From positions 7,440,001 to 7,504,000 of the forward strand of contig NC_046683.1 in NCBI RefSeq assembly GCF_009870125.1: 64,000 bases of DNA, in the 5' to 3' direction. The notes below the pieces were generated by a model, which was not told the DNA's origin, made no database searches, and worked only from the letters and a program-made list of their open reading frames with translations. Below, in pieces: positions 48,576-60,000 of this stretch (positions are counted from its first letter, which is position 1; each line of letters opens with the position of its first letter). The translations under genes were made by a program, and so were the position numbers. The stretch comes from Drosophila pseudoobscura (taxonomy: Eukaryota > Arthropoda > Insecta > Diptera > Drosophilidae).

Positions 48576-48728
48576 GATACGATGCCCAGGGAGTGTCGCC
48601 GCGCCAGGCCACAGGCCACACCCACCTACCGACTGGATGTGAAAATCTATGCGGGGGACCAGCGCGAGCAGCAGCAGCAGCTGCACCGGAAACGCAAGTG
48701 GAAATGGACCAGGCAGGACGAGGACTAA
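48576..48728 (+). other. In-frame 50-codon extension after the flacc TGA (readthrough candidate)
   Basis: After TGA at 48573-48575 (context AAA TGA G) the same frame stays open to TAA at 48726-48728. The 50 codons are GC-rich at third positions like flacc itself and encode a basic peptide containing RLDVKIYAGDQ, a Gln run and KRKWKWTRQDED. An ATG lies three codons after the stop. Drosophila has many known stop-codon readthrough genes, but TGA-G is not the leakiest context. An alternative is that the TGA is a recent or erroneous premature stop and the true C-terminus is at 48725. Confidence 0.45.
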
Positions 48729-48927
48729 ACCGAGGGAAAGCTTACAAAACTGTTCGATATCGTGAACCCTATTCTATTATTCTATTTTAGTTGTAATTAC
48801 AATTACATTGCTCTTGCTCTACTTATATTTATCAAAAGGAATATTTCTATTCTATTGTGGCTGCAATAATCTAATTGTGATTAAACAATGAATGAAATTT
48901 TGCCTAGATAAACTACGAGTAAATGGT

Positions 48928-48933
48928 AATAAA
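48928..48933 (+). terminator. Poly(A) signal of flacc
   Basis: A canonical AATAAA lies 350 bases after the flacc TGA and 200 bases after the second stop. It is the first such hexamer on the plus strand downstream of the gene, so cleavage is expected around 48945-48965. Confidence 0.6.
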
Positions 48934-48959
48934 AACCGTCTACGGTCGGTCCTCTACCA

Positions 48960-50600
48960 TAGACTATGAAACGGATTAATCTTTGTATTATTATAGATTT
49001 ATTTCATAATTTTTGAATGGAGCTTTGAAAATATAAATCAAAGAACTTTAGATTGCAGTCCCAATTGCTCTCGTAAACTCTTTACGAGTATTCCTTCTAT
49101 ATTTCTATTGTATCTGGAAGTGTTTCAGCTTTTGAATATACTCGTACAGTGCCGCTCAACGCAATACCCCATGTATTCAATAGATTTATAGATCAATTGG
49201 TAAAAATGTGAAAGGAGACAACACCAGCAGACAGGCAACCAGCTCTGCTACTATTCATCGGGCCAAGATCTCACGTTGCGAATTATATAGTTGCCTGGCT
49301 ATCAGACCGAGAGATGCGCCGAGGCATCAATCCCAGAGATGATCCCAGAGCAGATGATTAGCTTGAATGTTGAGATGGCAAGTGGGCGTGAAAATACTCG
49401 TACAATAAATTATGAAATTTAACAAGCAATCTTAACAAAATCGTGCCACAGTATGTGATGTGAACGAATGGATTTTAAAAGCAGGTTTGAATCCGGATCT
49501 GTGCCGATGAGCAAGCCCCTCAATGGTTCTGATGGTGTTTCAATTTCTGGTAGTTTCCTAATGCCTAACCCATACCATCTGATTCATTTCGGGTACTTGA
49601 ATTTGAGCGCATTAGAATGGTGGCATTCCTTGTCCATTACACCAATCAGCACTTTCGGATGAGCGGAATACGCTACCTGTGGCTCGTACTCAAATGCGAG
49701 AGGAAGGAACGAGTCTGATATAAATGCTCGATGGACTTCTCTGAGAGTTGTCCATTACGTTCCGGCTTTGTTCATAAAAAAATAACTAAATCCCGAACTC
49801 CCATTCCTATGGTTTATATACAATACATTCTGAATGAATTTTGTGAATTTTCTGCAGTTTTTTAAAAGAAGAACTTGACTCTCGAGGCGGCGCAACAGTA
49901 CTACAGATATAAGAAAGTCTTGGACTGCATAGCGTCGGTTCATAGCAGCCTACAAATTTGGTAATTATGTTCTAGAATAAATAAATAAGAAATAAATGAC
50001 TGTAAAGCCAGATCCATAAAAGGAAACTTTTCAGGGAGCCCTAATTTACCGGGACTCTCTTCTATAAAATTCGAATGCCTTTTGCAGAAGATCAACTTAG
50101 TTTTTGTAGTAAAAGATAGATGCACCTGTAGAGCTTGTGGATAGTATATAAAATGGTTTTTCAAACGTTTTTTTAAGCCTCAACGGAGCTCAATTAATTT
50201 TAAAAATAAGCACCATTTTAATTGGAAATATATTTGACAACATACAATGTATGTAGTCCCCGGTTTGATATTAAGTTCGTTAATTTTTAGTGCCAACTTC
50301 CTAAACCCTAAACCCCAACTCCCGAAACCCTGAATGCCTCTCTAGGTTATCTAATTTCCTATTAAATTCGTTTGATTTAAATAAAAAAAAAACAATTAAT
50401 AAACACATTTTTAAGATCCCACACACTAGTATGTCTCTCTGGTTTACCCCATTAAATCCGTGTATTTTCTCACTTTAAAATATTGTAGATATTTTTTTTT
50501 AAATGTTAGAACCCAGAACTCTATACTCTATCTCTGCTCTCCCCTTAGTTTTCTATTCTCTAAAAATAAATCACAATTTGAGGTGCGATTTTTTCAGTTG
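48960..50600. other. Non-coding spacer between convergent flacc and MINDY-3
   Basis: AT-rich DNA with short ORFs below 75 codons, none with family features. I see no promoter motif cluster or RNA gene. Confidence 0.55.
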
Positions 50601-51283
50601 TTTGTTTATTTTAAGTTTGAATTATTATTTTTGTTAATTTCTATTTAGTGTTTCTGTGTTTTTTGTTTTTTTTTTATATTTATTTTTGAAATATTCTGTT
50701 CTTTGATCTTTCTCTTACGTCTCTCTCTCTCTCTTTCGCTTTCCAGCTCTCTCTCTCTTTCACATTGATGTTAGTAGTTTTGTGTGAGTTGTTTTCGTTT
50801 AATTTTATTAAATTGTTTAACACTACAAGTAATTTGTTTAAAAGGCCAAAGAACAAATATGTTTTTTGTTACTCTACGACATAGCTTCTTTTCTCTTACT
50901 TTTACGCTCTGTGTGTGCTCCTTACGCTCCTCTCTCTCTCTCTCTATCTCTCTCTCTTTCACTCCTGACTTCCTCCTGTACCTTTTGTCTAATTCTCAAT
51001 TTAATTATGAGCTCTTTCTCTCTCTCTCATTCATTCTATTCTCTGTGTGTTTACGTCTTACTTAATTCCATACAATTTTTGTGGTTGCCTGTAATTCTTT
51101 TTTGTTTTTTTAAGTTTCCATTTTTGAAACGTACAGTATTTTGTTTTTTGCTTGTTTTGAATATATTTTTAGTTTTTGTGGATTTTTATACATCGATAAT
51201 TTTTTGTTTTTTTCCATTTTTTTTCTTTGTTTTTTATATTATTTTTTGTTAATAATATTTTTGCATGCAGCTATGCATAAGGG

Positions 51284-51320
<37 letters not shown>

Positions 51321-51751
51321 AGGTAGGGAGAATCAACGCTTGGCATTCTCCTATCCATTTTCTTCATTTCCATTTATTGTTCTCCTCCAAAAATGCTCTC
51401 TTCCAGAGTGCATTTCTCAATGTTTCTCCTTTGCTTTTATTTTATTTTTTTTTTTTCTTTTATTACTTTTAAACACTTTTCAATAAATACACATACCACA
51501 AATCGTTCGACAAGAGTTTCATAATTCAAAATATTTGTGTGCATTTGTCTGTGGCCTGTTCCCCCCTTTCAGGCAAATTTATATACTTTTCTCTTATTTG
51601 TTTATATGCTTTAGTTTGCTGTCTCAGACTACTCCACAGGCTTTTGCTGCTGCTTTCGCTTTTTTTCTTTATTTTTTTGCTGTCGCCGCTTTCCACCTGC
51701 TGCGACGCCTTCGGCTGCAACGGCTGCGACTGCTGCTGGCTGCTGGCGATG
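50600..51751 (-). other. Probable 3' UTR of MINDY-3
   Basis: Directly 3' of the MINDY-3 stop, the minus strand is A/G-rich with several AATAAA signals (TTTATT on plus), GA runs at 50720-50760 and 50930-50960, and a (GT)n microsatellite at 51288-51319. The composition fits a long fly 3' UTR, but the polyadenylation site cannot be fixed. Confidence 0.4.
51288..51319. repeat. (GT)n microsatellite
   Basis: About sixteen tandem GT dinucleotides on the plus strand, within the presumed MINDY-3 3' untranslated DNA. Confidence 0.9.
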
Positions 51752-54700
51752 TCAATTCAATGATGGTGTATGGCAGGGATCATGCCAATTGATCTCGATA
51801 TTCGGCCACTTGGTCTGGAGGCAAGTCACCATCGGATTCGAGGCACACATCGACTTCAGATCCCCCTCTAGTAGAATGGCCGAACCGCAATAGTACCGCA
51901 CCTGAAAAAAAAGCCAAGATTATTGAAATTTAAGCATTACAACGATTCAAAAAGCCTGCCTCAAGCGCGGAAGAACCTCGAAAAACAATCTATCTATGTG
52001 TATGCCCTGCCCTCTATAGCAGGAGATAAGATCTCAACACTCGGGGGGGAGAAGCAAGACCCACCAAGGCCTAAACATACAGGATAGATCTTCCACTTAG
52101 AAGATCAGTACCAAATATCAATATATACTTGATTTTATGCCATCATTATAATACACTTTTTGGCTTACCTTAGCCCTTATAACATTAGAGTCTTTAATTC
52201 TTTAGCTAGAACCCTATTTCTCAGTCGAAAAATTGGAATATGCAGGAAATATATATAGTTGGAACCCTTAAAACAGGGAACAGGGGTCTTTCCAAAGCTC
52301 TATTAGCCCAGAGAACCCACGAAAACAATTCCAAACATAGGTAAGTCTATTGGAACCCTAATATAAAGCCTGAGTGCCTATAGATCCATCAGAACCTATG
52401 ATTTTTATCGCCGTCAGAACCCCTCAGACACCTATTAAGAACCGATCATATAATACCTGGTTCCCTAATTAATAATTATATGTTTCTTATGTCCAAGACT
52501 GGCCAAAAAACATCCTAATACAACATAACTTGACCTTCTGTTTGTCCTGACAGCAAACCGAGTTTTTCTGGTAGACAGGGGGCTCTTTATTGTAATTCTA
52601 ATAAAGAAACTAACCCTAAAGAATGCAGCTAATAATCGAATTTAAATACTTTGTAGCTTAAGTTCGCCGTCTGGCAAATATTAAGCTTTCAAATGCAAAA
52701 TTGTTGTGTAAAATTCAGGAAAAGTCGAATTCAATTAGGTTCTTGTTGTTTTTAAATTTTATTAATATGTGCTTAGGTCTATCAGTCGTCGTTTAAGGTG
52801 TCCTTCATAGAAATCTATGGATAACCGGCTAAGCTGCAGCCGTTTGAGCAAACCTCCCCAAAATCATAGACAAAAAATTCAGCCCCCAGTCTATCAGAGA
52901 AGTCGACTATTGATTGACCAAGTGTTATGGGATATATAGATGTTGAGAATTTACATATTAACCGACCTTGTTGTTTTCATTGGAGCCTGGTATGCCGTTG
53001 TAGTGCATTAGCTCAAACGTATCGGGTGCGGAATGTCGCTCGCATGGAAAGAATTCCTCCATGAAAGCATTCAGCAGTATGATGCCCAAATTCTCTGGAT
53101 CCAAACGTTTCATCATGAGATTAACACTGTACGATGGCGGGGGGCGGTGGGCGGTGGGGGGGTTACAAGATACAACAAGAACAAGAAAACAGAGCGCACA
53201 AAAATGATAAATGAGAGAGACATTTCAATGGGGTAGGGAGGGAGGTAAATACTTACTATCCCTGTTCACTGACAAGATTCAATTGGGCCAATACTTCACG
53301 TAGAAGGGACGAGGCTATGAAATTGTTACCCTCCGGATCGAACGACTTGAATATGCGACGACCGTGCTCTGAGGGCGTCTCCGGGGAGACGAGCTTCTTC
53401 TCGTGGCTGAAAAGCACTGCGAAAGAGACCGGAAAATAATCAAAAGAATCAATTCCTCAGGGAAGGTTGCTTTCTCTTTTTGTCGTACCAGTTAAATGCG
53501 TGTCTGAACCCATCACCCAGACGGGATATCTGGGATTCTTGTAGAACGAACCCACTGTGCAGTAGCGCATCTGCTCCATTGTCGTTATGTATCCAATATC
53601 GCTCTGTTCGCAGATTCCCCTCAACTTTAAGCCGCCAACATCCTGTTCATGGTCCCACACATAGCCCACGGCACGACCCGTGAGCATTAGATTAATCATG
53701 GACTGGCCGCCATAGCCAAAGGTTCTGTGTATGATCGGCTCCGAGGTGTCGGATATGTCGGCGGCGACCAGCTCAATGCCCTTGGTAAGGAACACCGAAT
53801 ACATGAAGAGCATCACGCCATAGGTGTCCGTCAGTTGGTTGTAATGATCACCGAAGTATCGCGACACTGTCGGGCCATCGAGAAAGTGTAGCGTATAGAG
53901 ACGTGAATGGAACTCGTCGGGGGTGAGGTCACGGTCCGGATGATGGTGGGACGACGAGGCCTGTCCAGCTTTATTGTCTTTCCCTGTTAGATGCTCCACC
54001 GTTTCAGGTGTTGCCTCTTCGGCCTCCTCATTCACTTCATTCGCATTAGGTCCTGCGCCACCTTCTGCTCCCTCTCCACCGGCTGCTGCTGATGCTCCCG
54101 ATGTGGCGGCTCTCTCTTTGGTTGTCTGGTTGTCACTGTTGGTGCGATGCCGATGCAGCTGGACAAGACGATAGCGTGGGGCACGGCAATTCCGTAAAAT
54201 ATTGCACAGGGCCTGTATGAGTAGACGCTTGCACTCCGCTGGAGTTATCTTTGGGAGACGAGGGAATGGAAGGATGAATGGATTCAATGAAAATTAAAAA
54301 GAGCAAGAGTATTATGTGTATCACTTACCTCCGACAATCGAAACTCGTGAGTGTCCATGGTAATTATCTTAAGCAAATACGCCTGAACGGGCGCTATCAC
54401 AGCACAAGGGCCGCCCTGTTTTTGCACCAATGCCGACGGCTCATAATCACTAAACTCAAATCCTAAAAAGAACAACAAATAATACATGAAAAAAAAGGGC
54501 GCGCAAAAGAATTTTGGATATTTTTTTTTTATTTTTTGTGGTTTGCATTTGATGGGCGTTGGGTTGCTGCAGCCTGTGCGTGTGCGTGCATTTGCGTGTG
54601 TGTGTGTGGGTGGGTGTTTTTCTGTTTTGGGTGGTGGGTGGTGGGTTGTGGGTGGTGCATGATTACCTTGAGACCAACGCTTGAATACATCTTCGCGCAC

Positions 54701-55060
54701 ATTATCGCCCCACAACAACTGCTTTATCTCGCGCAGTTCGCGCATATCATTTGCATTCAACTGCGGCATCGGCGGCAACTGCTGCTGCTGCTGCTGCTGT
54801 TGCTGTGGTTTTTGTTTTGGGGTCTGCGGCCCGCCGCCAGGAGAGGACGACGCCTGCTGCTGCTGCTGACGTTGGGCGGCCGATATTGTGGGCGGCCCAG
54901 GACTTATAGTGGGACGTTGCTCCTGCCGCTGCTGTCCAGCAGCAGTTGCAGTGTCGTTCTGCTCCAAGATTGCCGAGGCCAACGTCATCGATGTTGACTC
55001 CGATGCACTTTTTTGCGAGGCAGATTTCTCGCTGGGCTCCCCTACGGTTTCCTCGTTCAT
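51752..55060 (-). CDS. CG7332: MINDY-3-type deubiquitinase (FAM188/CARP family), six coding exons
   Basis: MINDY-family cysteine protease that trims Lys48-linked ubiquitin chains. Coding exons on the minus strand are 55060-54667, 54462-54329, 54248-53489, 53416-53257, 53126-52967 and 51901-51752; all junctions are GT-AG and in phase, giving 585 residues. After a Gln/Ser/Pro-rich N-terminus (1-95), the helix LREIKQLLWGDNVREDVFKR leads to QKQGGPCAVIAPVQAYLL, whose Cys (about 151) is the catalytic nucleophile. SDTHLTVLFS (His about 427) supplies the catalytic His. An acidic spacer (about 200-260) separates the two. Residues about 440-540 form an EF-hand-like segment as in human CARP (FDPEGNNFIASSLLREVL; LDPENLGIILLNAFMEEF). 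The C-terminus reads PNIEINWHDPCHTPSLN. Start ATG at 55060 opens MNEETVGEP; an upstream in-frame ATG at 55162 would add 34 residues. The gene shares an upstream region with the zinc-finger gene. The symbol is the inferred D. melanogaster orthologue. Confidence 0.92.
51902..52966 (-). other. Last intron of MINDY-3 (1,065 bases)
   Basis: This intron is bounded by GT at 52965-52966 and AG at 51902-51903 on the minus strand, with a pyrimidine tract before the acceptor. It is AT-rich with no ORF of note. The other introns are 130, 72, 80 and 204 bases, so this is the only long one. I see no nested gene. Confidence 0.8.
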
Positions 55061-55623
55061 ATCGTTTTTCTGTTTTGTGTGTGGATTGTGTGTGCTGCTG
55101 CTGCTGATGCGCTTTTGCTGCACTCGGGGCCTGGCGACTCTTTCGAAGGGGAAAACACACACACACGAAAATTGTCTTTCGTATGTATCGAAATGCAGTT
55201 AATGCCACTATTTTGTTGGCATCTCTGCCTTTTTATTTTCGTTTTTCCTTGGGGGCGCTGTGTGGGCTGCAAATGCAACAGTGTAGGGGCTGTGTGCCCA
55301 GAAACCGAAAACTGTGAAAATACCTTGCGGAACTCACCCCGTCCCAAAAATACTCACTTAAAATAAAATTACTTGTGTTGAAACTGTGCCGAATGTGTAG
55401 TGTAAGGGCGATATGTGTTTTGAAGAGATTAGTATGAGTTGATTTGATTGAGACGGGGAATTTGTCGGCATACTATGTTCAAATAAATTTCAGTTCAGGG
55501 CTGGCCAAAAATACCAGTTTCCATTTGGTGCAGCCCTGGCGATGCAGTTTCCCTCCACATCTTTCGTTTTTTGTTTGTTTTGCGATTTATCTGTACTAGT
55601 TTCGACGTTAAACTGCTTATTGG
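55061..55623. promoter_or_regulatory. Divergent promoter region of MINDY-3 and the zinc-finger gene
   Basis: The two coding starts are 563 bases apart on opposite strands. TGGCATCTCTGCC at 55217-55229 matches Drosophila core-promoter Motif 7 (KNNCAKCNCTRNY). A Motif 6-like TGGTATTTTT lies on the minus strand near 55505-55515. No TATA box stands out. Both genes probably use dispersed housekeeping promoters here; which motif serves which gene is not decidable from sequence. Confidence 0.6.
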
Positions 55624-56667
55624 ATGAGTGGCAAGCCGCTTAAGCCCAAGCCACCGGGTGGAGAGCCCGGGGGTGCCCAGGGAGTGCCGCCGCAGAAGCA
55701 GACCAAAGACCGGCTGTACCACTGCGGCTCCTGTTTGGCCAGCTTTCGCTGGTACCCAAAGACCAAGCAACACGAGCAGCATTGTGCGGGTCGCTTGTGG
55801 CGCCTCCACATCTGTAAGCACTGCCTGACCCTCTTCGGGGACGAGAAGGTGCTGGAGCGGCACCTGGCGCGAAAGCATGCCGACGGGCGATTTCTGTGCC
55901 TGCAGTGCGGCAAGCGCTACTCCTCGACGACGTTCCTCTACCGGCACGTAGTGTCCTGGCACGGCCTGCATTCGCTCTTCTACTGCGCTATGTGCGCGAA
56001 TAGCCGCAACGACGTGAAGACTTTTAGCAGCATGGATGCGCTGCAGGCACATGCCGAGCTGGCGCACGATCTGGCGCCAAGGGAAACCCACAGCGAGGTG
56101 GGCGATACCGAGGAGCTGGAAATGCTGGAGGAGAACATCGACGATATACTGCCGGGCGTGGACTGGGATGACGATGTCACCTTTGGCTGGCCCATGGACC
56201 TCGACAAGGAGGCCTGCATAGCCGATCACAAGCCCAGCAGCTATGTGTGTCCCATCTGTGGAAACGGCTTCCCCGGCAGCATGAGCCTGATCCGCCACCT
56301 CGCGGACACACACCAGAAGAGCTCACTCGAGTGCTGCTTCTGTGGCAAGTTGCACACGACCCGAGGGGCATTGCGAGGACATCTCGAACGCATGCATGTC
56401 CTGATCCGCCGCCATGTGTGCCATATCTGCCAGGCGGACTTCACCACAGTCGATCACCTCAAAAAGCATGTGCAGAGCAGTCACATCAAAGATCGTCCCC
56501 ATCTATGTCCCGCCTGCGGTAAGGGCTACAATCGGCTCTGTGATCTCAACAAACATGTGTGCTCCACCCAGGAGCACGGACGGGAGCCACACATTTGCCA
56601 GTTGTGCAATTATGCCTTCCGTCGGATCGTCGATCTAAAGCAGCATGTCATCAAGAAGCATGCATAA
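55624..56667 (+). CDS. C2H2 zinc-finger protein with nine fingers
   Basis: Probable nuclear DNA-binding protein; the target is unknown. The single uninterrupted ORF encodes 347 residues. Nine C2H2-type units are visible, starting at YHCGSC (about residue 32), HICKHC, FLCLQC, FYCAMC, YVCPIC (about 207), LECCFC, HVCHIC, HLCPAC and HICQLC, each ending in HxxxH or HxxxC. The fourth has an unusually long Cys-His spacing (CAMCANSRNDVKTF...), so may be structural only. An acidic linker (about 150-195; EELEMLEENIDDI) splits fingers 1-4 from 5-9. There is no N-terminal ZAD domain; the first 28 residues are Pro/Gly/Lys-rich. ATG at 55624 is preceded by an in-frame TAA at 55609. It is divergently arranged with MINDY-3. 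A donor-like AGGTATGTG follows the stop at once, so a 3' UTR intron is possible. I do not assign an orthologue. Confidence 0.88.
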   Translation: MSGKPLKPKPPGGEPGGAQGVPPQKQTKDRLYHCGSCLASFRWYPKTKQHEQHCAGRLWRLHICKHCLTLFGDEKVLERHLARKHADGRFLCLQCGKRYSSTTFLYRHVVSWHGLHSLFYCAMCANSRNDVKTFSSMDALQAHAELAHDLAPRETHSEVGDTEELEMLEENIDDILPGVDWDDDVTFGWPMDLDKEACIADHKPSSYVCPICGNGFPGSMSLIRHLADTHQKSSLECCFCGKLHTTRGALRGHLERMHVLIRRHVCHICQADFTTVDHLKKHVQSSHIKDRPHLCPACGKGYNRLCDLNKHVCSTQEHGREPHICQLCNYAFRRIVDLKQHVIKKHA

Positions 56668-56997
56668 AGGTATGTGTCTTACTCCAAGGAGAAAGAAATG
56701 TAGGCTACAATAGACCATGTATTATATTTGTCGGTTATACGTTCAAATCTAAATCCATAGTCAGTTTTCAGTTCGATATTCTCAGAATTATAGTGAGACA
56801 ACTGTGGGGGCAGACTCTCGCGATATCTGATATCTATAAGAATACCAAAATCTCGTTGAGATGGCTTAAAAATTTGAAGACTAGTTTTGCATAAGTTTTT
56901 AAATCAGTTATTGCATTCAACAAACCTCCCCCACCCCCTCCCCCTTGGAGGGAAGCTTATAAAACGCACGCAAGTTAAAATCCACACCTTTTACCTT

Positions 56998-57049
56998 ATA
57001 TACCTTGAAGTATCGGCTTGAAAAGGCCGATTTTGTCTTCAAGGTATAT
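56998..57049. repeat. Nested inverted repeat (hairpin)
   Basis: ATATACCTTGAAG (56998-57010) pairs exactly with CTTCAAGGTATAT (57037-57049), and inside it TCGGC (57013-57017) pairs with GCCGA (57026-57030). The two helices give a stem-loop of 52 bases, 330 bases downstream of the zinc-finger stop. It could act in RNA or bind a dimeric protein; both are inference. Confidence 0.75.
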
Positions 57050-60000
57050 TGTTCGTCAAAACACGCCGAGGTGAGGTTCGCACGGGTCTTCTAATTTCCC
57101 TTCCCCTTTTTTTCCTGTTGCGCAGACTCCGCGCTGATCGAGCACCAAAAGAGAGAGAGAGAGCGTAACAGTTGAAGTAACAGTAACAGTATCAGTAACA
57201 GTGGCCGTGTCTCAAGAGAGCGAGAGATCGTCTCTCTTGCTCTTTGGTGTGAGCGTTTGGTTTGCGCGGGAATGGAAATGAGCGATTTTCCACACAAAAT
57301 GCATTCACGAACAACCAACCAACTCCGTCTTTTTGTTACAAGGCTTTTTGAACTTTTAACATGATTTTTGAATATGACCCGAAAGAGAGCAAATACACCA
57401 CTTCGTATAACAGTAACTGTAACAGTGACCAGTGACGGTAGCAGCGACAGTAACAGTAACAGTAACAGTGGGTGAGAACAAGTGTCATGTTGTGGTCGGG
57501 GGCGCCTATCGCGGGGTTTTTCGAATACCCGACAAAAACAACACAAAATAAAAACTTGGCCCACACCGATATGTCATTTTGAACGGAACGAACTTGCTGG
57601 CATCTGGATCGCATATACCGTCTACTCCACTCCACTCCCCTCCGCCGTGTCTTTGTCGTCGTTATTATCACAAATCACAAATAAATAGGTGCTTGTTTTT
57701 TTTTTCGAGTGTGTTTTTGTGTTTCAACTGTTTTTCCGCCTGTTGACAATATTCGTAGTGCACTTTTTTTGAGTGATTTTCTTGTTGTTGCAGTAAGTAA
57801 AAGCTACTGAAAACATGTTTGTTGCATTTTTCCCCAAAAAGGAATTATAAAGTCTTACAATTAGTAAAAAATAAAAGTGCATAAATCTGTACAAAATAAG
57901 AAATAACAACTACTTCTTAGAAAAGACTAAAGATACTGAAAAATGTGCCAAAAAATAATTATAATAATTTACATACGTTTGCAGATCGATTGTGGACAAT
58001 TATATATCATTCCATAGATCCATTCTGAGCTATATATATAAGAACAGATCTGTGTATGCTCTCTGTATTACGTATAAAAATGTATGAAGCTTTATGATAA
58101 AGATAACGCCCCAAACCTGCAACAAAAAGCGATCTAAGTGCTTTAAGATTTCTTAAAAAATTAAATAAAATAAAGAGAATATTCAGAAGCGTGACAAAGT
58201 ACAAGTTCCATCAAAATAAGCCCAAACAAATTGGTCAGAATATAATAACCATTAAAAAAACTTCAAAAAGCATTCTTTAAACAACTTCAAATGAATCGAA
58301 ATAATTGAACAAATTGTGCTAAAACATTATACAACATTTTGCGAGCGCATGTCAAAACAAAACCAAACAATAAGAATAATAATAATAAATTCAAATCGAA
58401 ATGAAACGACGACCCTCAAGTCGCTGTTAACATTTAAACTGAAACAACTTTTGTTGTTGGTTGTGGCAAATGTTTTCCACATTTCTTGTTATTGTTGTTG
58501 TTTTTTTTGAAGCTGCCAGAGAGGGAGCCGAGCCGGGCCTTAAAAAAGCTTTTATCATATCGGATCTGTGTTCGTGTTTTTTGGCATCTAAAAACAGCTT
58601 TTGGCTGAAACGAGAACGGATTTCGCTGTGTTGTGGCTTTAAATGCAAACAAATACTAAGTACAAAAAATAATTAGCGTTATTTGTTTCTATTTCTGTGA
58701 TGTGAGTGGTGCGGAAAACCCCCATGAAAATTGTTCCGCTTGAGTTGTTCTTTCCAACGTCAACGCATTTGAAAACCTGGCTTGAATGGAAATCACACTG
58801 AATGTGAATCGAAACTAAAGGAAACTGGAACAAAAGATTCCAATGAATGGGTAACCCAAAAAGGGATGCCGATGGGCCTTTAGATCTCATAGATCATTGA
58901 TTCACTGACTCACTAGAAGCTCCCAGGCTAGAACTCCATTGACCATTGACCTATGCTACTCAAACAATCGTTTATATGATCTATGATTAATCGAAAGATT
59001 AACCATTTAATTGTTAGTTGAAAAGGTGAAGAAAATGAACGATCCGCAATACGCATGCGCATGCGATATGTTTCTTTCTAATTACCAACCAAACTCCATA
59101 TAATATCTCACATCTAAAGTTGAAAGTTGAGAATCGTTTAATCTTAAATTCACATTCCAGACAGCTCTTCTAGACCCTCACTTTAAGGGGGAGTCGGGCC
59201 GGGCCGGGCCGGTTGTTTCAAATCCATAATTTATCTTGTAGAAACCGTCAACCTCCTGTCCCTTGCTCGCTTCTCTGTTGTTTTGTTGGAGCTCTCCCCC
59301 AGCGGCCGAGGAATTATCATTTATTCCCATATTGCAATTGATTTGCCTGCGAGAGCCCTACGCCCCAGACTCCAGAATGGATCTTGCAACTAAACCTCTC
59401 CCCTGAGACGGGGTCTGCCTCCTTATTTCGTACCCTCTGCGTGGGCCCCTCCTTATCATTAATGCCAGAGTGTGCCCCCCTCATGTCTCAGTGTGTCTGT
59501 CTTCTCTCTGTGGAATGTTGTTGTTTGGGGCAATTACAAGTTGGCACTCCTTGGAGTCCCACAGAATGGGGACCGGACCGGACCGCCCATGTTGGCACTC
59601 GAACTCGTGCGTCGGTATTTGGTGGCACAGTGAAAGCTCTCTTAACTGTCACACGTACATATTTAGTAGACATTGATTCACTGCCAAAATGTTCCCCTAA
59701 ACGAACGGATACGAGAAGAGAGGTGGGCGATGAGACTTGAAAAAAACATCGATGTGGCGTATAAATCGATCATATTTTACAGCATTACCTTTTCAGTTTA
59801 TTGCTGTTTTCAAAGCTTTTCCATCGCGAAACGAATTTTACACAATTTTCTGGAAGCTTGGCAAAGCAAAGCTTATAAAAGGGTATAAAATGTATGGTGA
59901 AAAATATAGGTACACTCCCTAAAAGTTTTTATGATTATAATATTTAGTTACAAAACCTTAGACAGATCTCAAAATCTTATTAAATAATTATAAATGTTTC

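Noticed and set aside
55495..56313. 272-codon minus-strand ORF opposite the zinc-finger gene
   Set aside because: Complement of nine C2H2 units; Val/Leu/His-rich shadow with no domain.
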